Shown here piece by piece: positions 6,370 to 11,437 of a DNA stretch of 11,437 bases (within the stretch, counting starts at the first letter, position 1; every line of letters starts with the position of its first letter). This DNA is from Opitutia bacterium. GTDB lineage: Bacteria; Verrucomicrobiota; Verrucomicrobiia; Opitutales; JANYDI01. Both the position numbers and the translations under genes were made by a program. The stretch covers positions 1-11,437 of the forward strand of contig JANYDI010000037.1 of assembly GCA_025363695.1 (NCBI GenBank), in the 5' to 3' direction. The notes under the pieces are model-generated. The model did no database searches. It had not been told where the DNA came from and saw only the letters and a program-made list of their open reading frames with translations.

Positions 6370-7809
6370 ATGAACAACCCAACGATGACCTTGAGTCAGA
6401 TGACCCTGAGCCAGATAGACCGATCCTTGAAGGGGTCGGGAATCTTTTTTGTCAGCTGGGCGTGTATTTGGCTGCTTGTGGGGACGCTGTTTGCGTTGAT
6501 TACCTCGATCAAGCTGCAGTACCCTCCGTTCTTGTCGGGCTATGAGTGGTTTACCTTTGGACGTGTTCGGGCTGCGCATCTGAATGTGGTGGCTTATGGT
6601 TGGGTGAATAACGCCCTGTTTGCGGTAGGGCTTTGGGTGATGGCGCGGCTGTGTAAAAGCCCTGTACGGCACAAGGGGATGCTGTATGTGGCCGGGTCTT
6701 TTTGGAATCTGGGCCTGCTGCTCGGGGTGGGGGGTATTTTTATGGGGCACAACAGTGCGGTGGAATGGCTTGAGATGCCCACCTATGTGAGCCCTTTGCT
6801 GGCGGTAGCTTATGTACTGATAGGCGCTTGGGGGGTTTTGGCCTTCTGGCATCGGGAGTCGGATCACGTATATGTTTCGCAGTGGTACCTGCTTGCGGCC
6901 TTTTTTTGGTTCCCTTGGTTGTATACGATTGTTCAGATGCTGATTTTTTTCACGCCCATGCAAGGGGTGATGCAATCCATCACGCATTGGTGGTTTGCCC
7001 ACAATGTTTTGGGCCTGTGGATGACGCCTATTTGCGTGGCCATCGTGTATTACATCTTGCCCAAAGTCCTTGGTAAGCCCATCCACAGCTATTACTTGTC
7101 GGTCGTAGGGTTTTGGTCCTTAGCCCTCTTTTATAACTGGGCGGGGATGCACCATCTTATTGGCGGGCCGATTCCGGTTTGGATGATTTCGGCTGGGATT
7201 GTCGGCAGTATCATGATGTTTGTTCCGGTCATTGTCACGGCTATCAACCACCACATTACGGCGATGGGCAGCCTCAGAGACATTTGGAACAGCCCGTCTT
7301 TGCGCTTCATCGTCTTTGGAGCCATGAATTATACGCTTTCGAGCGCTTTTGGTTCGCTCATGGCTCTGAGGTCCTTCAATAAAATTACGCATTTTACGCA
7401 TTTTACGGTTGGACATGCGCATCATGGCGCCTATGGCTTTGTTACGATGGTGCTTTTTGGCGGTATTTACTTTATGTTGCCGCGTTTGCTCAATCGGGAA
7501 TGGCCCTCTGCGGGTTTGATTCGTATGCATTTTTGGTGTTGCAGCAGTGGTATTATCCTGATGGTTGTGGCGCTGTCCATAGGCGGTTGGTTTCAGGGCT
7601 TAAAGATGAACAACCCCAATATCCCCTTTTTGGATATTGTACGCTTTACCTTGCCTTACCTACATGCCCGTACGCTGGCAGGATTATTGCTTCTATGCGG
7701 TCACGTGGCCTTTGTTGTCAATGTGGTCTGGATGCTCAGGGGCTCCTATGTCCGCTCTGAAACGGGACCCACGTTGCTATCCCCAGTACCGAACTCAGGA
7801 GGTCTTTAA
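6370..7809 (+). CDS. ccoN: cbb3-type cytochrome c oxidase subunit I
   Basis: The 479-residue, roughly 12-helix catalytic subunit reduces O2 at a haem b3/CuB centre and pumps protons. The key residues are visible. His70 in FGRVRAAHLNVV is a low-spin haem b ligand. His211 in WFAHNVLG, with His261 and His262 in NWAGMHH, binds CuB. Tyr255 lies 44 residues after His211, matching the spacing of the cbb3 cross-linked tyrosine. His349 and His351 in TVGHAHHGAYG bind haems b3 and b. The ATG at 6370 gives an N-terminus MNNPT followed by a tandem MTLSQMTLSQ; two further in-frame ATGs (6385, 6400) are possible starts. No Shine-Dalgarno site is seen. It is first in the ccoNOP block, immediately after element B copy 4. 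Confidence 0.95.
   Translation: MNNPTMTLSQMTLSQIDRSLKGSGIFFVSWACIWLLVGTLFALITSIKLQYPPFLSGYEWFTFGRVRAAHLNVVAYGWVNNALFAVGLWVMARLCKSPVRHKGMLYVAGSFWNLGLLLGVGGIFMGHNSAVEWLEMPTYVSPLLAVAYVLIGAWGVLAFWHRESDHVYVSQWYLLAAFFWFPWLYTIVQMLIFFTPMQGVMQSITHWWFAHNVLGLWMTPICVAIVYYILPKVLGKPIHSYYLSVVGFWSLALFYNWAGMHHLIGGPIPVWMISAGIVGSIMMFVPVIVTAINHHITAMGSLRDIWNSPSLRFIVFGAMNYTLSSAFGSLMALRSFNKITHFTHFTVGHAHHGAYGFVTMVLFGGIYFMLPRLLNREWPSAGLIRMHFWCCSSGIILMVVALSIGGWFQGLKMNNPNIPFLDIVRFTLPYLHARTLAGLLLLCGHVAFVVNVVWMLRGSYVRSETGPTLLSPVPNSGGL
7797..7803 (+). promoter_or_regulatory. Shine-Dalgarno for ccoO, inside ccoN
   Basis: AGGAGGT lies eight bases before the ccoO ATG at 7812, overlapping the last codons of ccoN. It is a near-ideal anti-16S match, supports the chosen ccoO start and implies coupled translation. 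Confidence 0.78.
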
Positions 7810-7811
7810 TC

Positions 7812-8432
7812 ATGAAAAGCATGCCTTTGCTTTTTTTAGGAATTTTTTTCTGCTTAGCTTTTTCCTGGACAGGACTTATTTTGTATCCTCACATGCATAT
7901 GGGGAATCTGAAGCCTGTGGCCCTGGAGGTCGATGGGATGCTGTATCCCTTGAGGCCGTCCGGATTGGCTGCTCAGGGCGAACAAGTCTATATTCAAATG
8001 AACTGCACGACCTGCCATTCGCAGCAAGTCCGCCCTAAAGGCTTTGGGGCCGATTTTGAACGTGGCTGGGGCGATCGCCAAAGCGTCCCCAGAGACTACA
8101 TCTACAACAAGCAAAATATGATCGGGACCAACCGCACGGGGCCTGATTTGGCCAATATCGGGGATCGCGTCAATGCCGAATGGCACCATAAGCACCTCTA
8201 TAATCCGCGGTCTACCTCCAAGGGGTCCATTATGCCTTCCTTCAAATTTCTCTATAAACTGCAAAAACAAGGGAAGGCTCCTTCGCATGAGGCTCTGAAA
8301 GGCTTTGCTCCGGGAGACGAACCCCCAGAGGGCTACGAAGTTGTGCCTTCCCATCGAGCAAAAATACTGGTAGAGTATCTCCTGAGTCTTAAGCAAAATT
8401 ATGAGCTGCCAGAGGGCAAGCTTTCAAAATAA
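7812..8432 (+). CDS. ccoO: cbb3 oxidase monohaem cytochrome c subunit CcoO
   Basis: The 206-residue product is the membrane-anchored cytochrome c that passes electrons to CcoN. One N-terminal helix spans about 4-25. The typical AAQGEQVYIQMNCTTCHSQQ contains the haem c site (Cys65, Cys68, His69), followed by the family sequence VRPKGFGADFERGWG and RTGPDLANIGDR. The probable distal ligand is Met141 in GSIMPSF, preceded by HLYNPRST. The C-terminal KILVEYLLSLKQNY is also typical. The start two bases after the ccoN stop, with a strong Shine-Dalgarno site, is well supported. It is cotranscribed with ccoN and the following cytochrome gene. Confidence 0.94.
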   Translation: MKSMPLLFLGIFFCLAFSWTGLILYPHMHMGNLKPVALEVDGMLYPLRPSGLAAQGEQVYIQMNCTTCHSQQVRPKGFGADFERGWGDRQSVPRDYIYNKQNMIGTNRTGPDLANIGDRVNAEWHHKHLYNPRSTSKGSIMPSFKFLYKLQKQGKAPSHEALKGFAPGDEPPEGYEVVPSHRAKILVEYLLSLKQNYELPEGKLSK

Positions 8433-8441
8433 GGGAACCCT

Positions 8442-9107
8442 ATGACACCCCCTCAAAAGCCAAAAAAACAACCCTTTGAAACCGCTCAGTTTGACGATGA
8501 AGCGCTTCACGGCAGGCATGACCCTGCCTTGCCCGTTTATCAGGAAAAAGGCGAGCCCTTCGAAGGCAATTCCGAAATGCCCTTTGCGCTCTTTGTTGCC
8601 GTCGTATTTCTTGCCTTTGGTATGGGGGTTTACCTCACGCGGTATTCCTTTGATTTTGATTTTTTCATCTATGACCACAATAAACATTTAATCTTAGACG
8701 CAGGAAGCATTAAAGAGGAAGTTTGGGACCCTCTGGTCCAAGGAGAGAAAATTTTTAAGAAAAACTGCACCCAATGCCATCAAACCACAGGCCTAGGCGT
8801 CCCCGGGAGCTATCCGCCCTTGGCAGGCTCTTCCTGGCTGCTGGGTATCGATGCCATCCCTGTTCGCGTCTTACTCAAGGGTCTCGAAGGCCCCATAGAG
8901 GTCGAAAAAGCCCAGTTCAACGGAGCCATGCCCACCTTCGGTACCAAGTTTAGCGATAAACAAATAGCAGCTGTATTGAGCTACGTCCGGCAAGCCTGGG
9001 GCAACGCAGCTCCCGCTGTCCAGGAAGGCACGGTCACCCAGATCCGCCAGGCGCTAGGCGACCGCTCACGTGTTTTTTCCGCTACGGAGTTGATGAGCGT
9101 TAAGTAG
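8442..9107 (+). CDS. ccoP: Monohaem CcoP-like cytochrome c subunit
   Basis: The 221-residue product has a polar N-terminus with HDPALPVYQ, followed by one membrane helix (about 47-66, PFALFVAVVFLAFGMGVYL). The periplasmic cytochrome c domain has a single haem site, CTQCH (Cys109, Cys112, His113). It continues with GLGVPGSYPPLAGS and a likely Met163 ligand in NGAMPTFG, ending FSDKQIAAVLSYVRQAWGN. Canonical CcoP has two haems; only one CxxCH is present here, so this is a shortened third subunit. The N-terminal histidine/aspartate stretch resembles the CcoQ/CcoP N-terminal region in general character only. AAGGGA lies five bases before the ATG. The stop is two bases before element B copy 5. Confidence 0.85.
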   Translation: MTPPQKPKKQPFETAQFDDEALHGRHDPALPVYQEKGEPFEGNSEMPFALFVAVVFLAFGMGVYLTRYSFDFDFFIYDHNKHLILDAGSIKEEVWDPLVQGEKIFKKNCTQCHQTTGLGVPGSYPPLAGSSWLLGIDAIPVRVLLKGLEGPIEVEKAQFNGAMPTFGTKFSDKQIAAVLSYVRQAWGNAAPAVQEGTVTQIRQALGDRSRVFSATELMSVK

Positions 9108-9240
9108 GCTAAGGGGCGCTTGCGCCCCTTAGGATCCCCTTTCCGATAGCGATTTATTAAAATGCTGGCGCATTTTAAGTAAATCGCTATCGGGGAGGGT
9201 GATACTAAGCTCCCCTAGATTCCTTCGGAATCGAAAAACA
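9108..9240 (+). repeat. Element B copy 5 (forward), directly after ccoP
   Basis: H1 is at 9109-9132 (arms ctaaggggcgc/gcgccccttag, loop TT). H2 is at 9143-9193 (ccgatagcgattta paired with taaatcgctatcgg, inner aaaatgc/gcatttt). H3 is at 9218-9232 (gattccttcggaatc). The H2-H3 linker reads gatactaagctcccc. It begins two bases after the ccoP stop codon. H1 is identical in its arms to that of copy 4, so the ccoNOP block is bounded by matched inverted H1 hairpins. Confidence 0.9.
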
Positions 9241-9268
9241 AAGTATAGTAAATTCCTTGCAGGCCAAT

Positions 9269-9287
9269 AGGGCGTGTGAACAATTAA
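9269..9287 (+). repeat. 19-bp module shared by three A-element flanks
   Basis: This sequence, agggcgtgtgaacaattaa, is exactly repeated in inverse orientation at 380-398. It recurs with one change at 11147-11165. It joins the end of a B element to the accacaaaatgag end of an A element. Confidence 0.6.
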
Positions 9288-9293
9288 CTAAGC

Positions 9294-9492
9294 TATTTAT
9301 CAAACCACAAAATGAGAGCCCTGAAGGGGCGAATGCTTGTCAGCCCAGGGCTTTAGCCCTGGGTGTACGGGTAAAAAACAAACCAGAGCCCTACAGGGGC
9401 GATTCATTAAAATATATCAAATTTATCTAAAAATTAACTATGGGCAATATATCAGGTTTAATGAATCGCCCCTGTAGGGCTCTCATAATGTG
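9294..9492. repeat. Element A copy 3, lacking the outer right arm
   Basis: The left half is nearly identical to the half element at 412-535 and close to 11175-11270. The inner inverted repeat is perfect over 27 bp: 9385-9411 (agagccctacaggggcgatt and on) pairs with 9457-9483. It encloses a 45-base AT-rich centre. After the inner right arm the expected second CCCAGGGC hairpin is absent; the sequence continues ctcataatgtgttttat into unrelated DNA. The element is therefore an A copy that has lost, or never had, its outer right arm. Confidence 0.85.
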
Positions 9493-9540
9493 TTTTATAA
9501 TAGATTGCTAATCAAGTAGTTAGCTCACTTTCAACGCTTA

Positions 9541-9593
9541 AGCCGCTTGAGCCCCAAACCCCTCGCTTGGAGCGGCACGAGGCTCCTTTTTTT
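9541..9593 (+). terminator. Possible intrinsic terminator after the ccoNOP block
   Basis: A GC-rich stretch can pair cctcg (9561-9565) with cgagg (9578-9582), gagcc (9549-9553) with ggctc (9581-9585), or gccgct (9542-9547) with agcggc (9571-9576). It is followed directly by seven T residues (9587-9593). That is the usual plan of a rho-independent terminator on the + strand. It lies more than 400 bases past ccoP, beyond the repeats, so it could end a long ccoNOP transcript or belong to a small RNA from this gap. The pairings compete with each other, which lowers confidence. Confidence 0.45.
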
Positions 9594-9605
9594 AGACAGG
9601 TTTTA

Positions 9606-9621
9606 AAAAGGCTTGCCTTTT
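9606..9621. other. Short perfect palindrome aaaaggcttgcctttt
   Basis: The 7-bp arms aaaaggc/gcctttt flank a TT centre, just after the terminator-like stretch. It could act as a weak bidirectional terminator or a protein-binding dyad. The rest of 9493-9664 holds no gene or recognisable element. Confidence 0.4.
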
Positions 9622-9664
9622 AGGGGGAAGTCAGTTTCTCTGTGGGGATACACGGCTCAAACGT

Positions 9665-9828
9665 TGAATTTATTGAATAGTTAAATTGCTTAGATGTGAT
9701 CCCGAAGGGATCATGGAGGGTGCCTTGTATCGCCCTTCCAGGGTGCGATTTTGCTGAAATACGCAGTATTTCACAAAATCGCACCCTGTAGGGGATCCAA
9801 GGGGCGCGAGCGCCCCTTGGCCCTTTCA
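9665..9828 (-). repeat. Element B copy 6 (reverse), directly before the phosphofructokinase gene
   Basis: Read on +, the tail ttgaatagttaaattgctta (9673-9692) is followed by H3 (gatcccgaagggatc, 9698-9712), linker gccttgtat, H2 (9739-9788, cagggtgcgatttt paired with aaaatcgcaccctg), aggggatc and H1 (9797-9820, arms ccaaggggcgc/gcgccccttgg, loop GA). It ends about 28 bases before the ATG at 9849. H3 is identical to that of copy 2 and the outer H2 stem is the same, although the inner part of H2 (tgaaatacgc/gtatttca) has changed in both arms. Confidence 0.9.
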
Positions 9829-9848
9829 CTTTTTTTATCTCCTTGTCT

Positions 9849-10994
9849 ATGAAGCATATTGGAATTTTGACAGCTGGCGGCTTGGCTCCGTGCTTGGCCT
9901 CAGCCGTGGCTGGGCTGATTGAGCGGTACTCGGATGTGCTGCCGCAGTGCACGATTCGCTGCTACCAAAATGGCTACGAAGGCCTGCTCCTTGGGCAAAG
10001 TTTTTTAGTGACGCCCGCCATGCGTCAACAGGTGCATCACTGGCATAGCTTTGGCGGGAGCCCTATCGGAAATAGCCGCGTTAAATTAAGCAATGCTGCG
10101 GACTGCGCTAAGCGTGGCCTGGTTCGCCCAGGGGAGGATCCGCAGCAGGTAGCCGCCCAACGCCTACGCGATGACGGCATTGATATATTGCACACGATTG
10201 GTGGAGACGATACCAATATAGCCGCGGCGCAGTTGGCGGAATTTTTGAAAAAAAACGCCTATGCCTTGACCGTGATTGGCCTGCCCAAGACCGTCGACAA
10301 TGACGTGTATCCCATAAAGCAAAGCTTGGGAGCCTGGACCGCCGCCGAACAAGGCGCTATTTTTTTTGAAAATGTTGTGGCGGAAGCTACCGCCAACCCT
10401 CGGATGCTGATCGTCCACGAAGTTATGGGGCGTAACTGTGGCTGGCTAACGGCTCAAACCGCACGGTGCTACCAAGAGCGCTTGGCAAAACGGTTTTTTG
10501 TCCCTGGAACACCACTGACCCAAGAACATTACGACGTCCACGGCATCTATGTACCCGAGCGCCCTTTCGACCTTCCTGCCGAAGCCGCTCGCCTAAAGCC
10601 GCTCATGGACAGGCTTGGCTGCCTCAACCTCTTCGTGAGCGAAGGAGCCGGCCTGGAGGCCATCCAAAAGCAAGCCAGCTGGGAAGCCCTCCCCAAAGAT
10701 GCCTTTGGCCACGTCAAGCTCGATGCCGTCAACGCCGGTCAGTGGTTTGCTCAGCAACTAGCGCCGCTTGTAGGGGCCCAGAAAGTCCTAGTGCAAAAAA
10801 GCGGCTACTTTGCCCGCTCAGCGCCCGCCAATGCCCAGGACCTAAGGCTCATTCAGTCCTGTGTCGACTTTGCCGTCGATGCCGCTTTACGCGGTGAATC
10901 CGGCGTCATCGGCCATAACGAAGACGATGGCGGGCGTCTGCAGTGTATAGGGTTCTCAAACATAAGGGGCGGCAAACCTTGGAGGATGAGCTAA
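9849..10994 (+). CDS. pfp: Pyrophosphate-dependent 6-phosphofructokinase
   Basis: The 381-residue cytoplasmic enzyme phosphorylates fructose 6-phosphate reversibly using pyrophosphate, a step of glycolysis and gluconeogenesis. The N-terminus ILTAGGLAPCLASAV is typical of this PPi-PFK group. The phosphate-binding loop is GGDDTN (118-123); the second Asp (121), in place of Gly of ATP enzymes, marks PPi use. PKTVDND (146-152) has the PPi-type Lys147 and the catalytic aspartate. MGRNCGWL (193-200) binds the sugar phosphate. ATG 9849 is chosen over a TTG two codons upstream because MKHIGILTAGG begins directly with the first strand. The C-terminus after IRGGKPWRMS seems shorter than I expect for the family. 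The gene stands alone between element B copies 6 and 7, without a Shine-Dalgarno site, and has no evident link to the respiratory genes. Confidence 0.92.
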   Translation: MKHIGILTAGGLAPCLASAVAGLIERYSDVLPQCTIRCYQNGYEGLLLGQSFLVTPAMRQQVHHWHSFGGSPIGNSRVKLSNAADCAKRGLVRPGEDPQQVAAQRLRDDGIDILHTIGGDDTNIAAAQLAEFLKKNAYALTVIGLPKTVDNDVYPIKQSLGAWTAAEQGAIFFENVVAEATANPRMLIVHEVMGRNCGWLTAQTARCYQERLAKRFFVPGTPLTQEHYDVHGIYVPERPFDLPAEAARLKPLMDRLGCLNLFVSEGAGLEAIQKQASWEALPKDAFGHVKLDAVNAGQWFAQQLAPLVGAQKVLVQKSGYFARSAPANAQDLRLIQSCVDFAVDAALRGESGVIGHNEDDGGRLQCIGFSNIRGGKPWRMS

Positions 10995-11009
10995 GGAAAG
11001 GGCTAAGCT

Positions 11010-11150
11010 AAGGGCCAAGGGGAGCGCGCTCCCCTTGGATCCCCTAACGGGTAGCGAATTGTGAAAAGGCTACGCATTTTCAGCAATTCGCTACCCGGCA
11101 GGATATACAAGGCCTCCACAGATCGCTTCGCGATCGCATCTAAGCTAGGG
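11010..11150 (+). repeat. Element B copy 7 (forward), after the phosphofructokinase gene
   Basis: H1 is at 11015-11038 (ccaaggggagc/gctccccttgg, loop GC). H2 is at 11048-11097 (cgggtagcgaatt paired with aattcgctacccg). H3 is at 11121-11135 (gatcgcttcgcgatc). The linker reads atatacaaggcctccaca. H2 differs from copy 1 by a paired substitution (ggtag/ctacc becoming gggtag/ctaccc), and H3 is identical to copy 1. It starts about 16 bases after the stop codon. Confidence 0.9.
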
Positions 11151-11165
11151 CGTGTGATCAATTAA
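11147..11165 (+). repeat. 19-bp module, one mismatch to the other two copies
   Basis: The sequence agggcgtgtgatcaattaa differs from 9269-9287 by one base (t for a). It again leads into the accacaaaatgagagccc end of an A element. Confidence 0.6.
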
Positions 11166-11174
11166 CTAAGCTTA

Positions 11175-11434
11175 AAACCACAAAATGAGAGCCCTGCAGG
11201 GGCGAATGCTTGTCAGCCCAGGGCTTTAGCCCTGGGTTTTGGCATGGAAAAAAGATTTAGAGCCCTGTAAGGGCGATTCTCACAATCTGATATATAGAGC
11301 ATATTTAACAAGATTTTGATACATTTTAATGAATCGCCCCTTCAGGGCTCTGGTTTGTTTTTTACCCGTAAACCCAGGGCTAAAGCCCTGGGCTGACAAG
11401 CATTCGCCCCTGCAGGGCTCTCATTTTGTGGTTT
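11175..11434. repeat. Element A copy 4, perfect 65-bp outer arms
   Basis: Positions 11175-11239 and 11370-11434 are exact reverse complements over 65 bases, with the copy-specific gaatgcttgtcag in each arm. The outer gagccctgcaggggcg palindrome and the cccagggctttagccctggg hairpin complete each arm. The inner inverted repeat (near gagccctgtaagggcgattc at 11260 and gaatcgccccttcagggctc at 11331) is imperfect and surrounds an AT-rich centre. This is the most symmetrical A copy in the window and closes it. Confidence 0.92.
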
Positions 11435-11437
11435 GTT

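Noticed and set aside
6346..7086. Long minus-strand reading frame opposite ccoN
   Set aside because: It has a low-complexity, His/Pro/Arg/Gln-rich composition typical of an antisense shadow of a membrane protein gene; the + strand gene is certain.
9843..9848. TTG start two codons before the phosphofructokinase ATG
   Set aside because: The ATG at 9849 begins directly at the first beta strand, and no ribosome site favours the TTG.
9620..9952. Minus-strand reading frame of 110 residues
   Set aside because: It crosses element B copy 6 and the start of pfp, and shows no recognisable domain or signal; it is a by-product of the repeat.
1..11437. CRISPR array
   Set aside because: The repeats are few, long, palindromic and in both orientations, without regular spacers or cas genes.

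Overview
All eleven protein genes in this 11.4 kb stretch lie on the + strand. They form three respiratory or metabolic blocks, separated by a dense and highly organised set of palindromic repeats. Proteins and repeats together suggest a Gram-negative bacterium of the Planctomycetes-Verrucomicrobia group, most likely Verrucomicrobiota. The reasons are an Alternative Complex III (ACIII) cluster, a PPi-type phosphofructokinase, and intergenic palindromes of the CCCAGGGC/GCCCTGGG and GAGCCCTnnAGGGGCG kind. No rRNA or single-copy phylogenetic marker is present, so this assignment is inference.

Layout: 1-540 is repeat DNA. 541-1203 encodes a periplasmic YceI-family protein. 1364-5857 is block 1: actC, actD, actE and actF (membrane, cytochrome c and quinol-oxidising parts of ACIII), a small one-helix protein, and a CcoS-like oxidase assembly protein. 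5801-6340 is repeat DNA. 6370-9107 is block 2: ccoN, ccoO and a monoheme ccoP-like gene, encoding a cbb3-type terminal oxidase. 9108-9828 is repeat DNA plus a possible terminator. 9849-10994 is block 3: a pyrophosphate-dependent 6-phosphofructokinase. 11010-11437 is repeat DNA running off the end.

Function: ACIII oxidises quinol and passes electrons through its c-type haems, probably to the haem c subunits of the adjacent cbb3 oxidase, which reduces O2. Blocks 1 and 2 therefore encode most of a quinol-to-oxygen chain. The usual first ACIII genes (actA, the multihaem cytochrome, and actB, the Fe-S/molybdopterin-like subunit) are not where they would be expected, immediately upstream of actC. 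A repeat element and yceI are there instead.

The most unusual part is the intergenic DNA. Two element families occur. Element B (7 copies) is a three-hairpin module. Element A (4 copies plus one half copy) is a nested inverted repeat with perfect 60-65 bp arms in two copies. Every block has a B element in reverse orientation just before its first gene and one in forward orientation at its end, with an A element between consecutive blocks. The order is therefore B-forward / A / B-reverse / genes / B-forward / A and so on. Hairpin stems change between copies by compensatory substitutions, and the two arms of an A element are more alike than different A elements are to each other. One B element even supplies the last codons and the stop codon of the ccoS-like gene.
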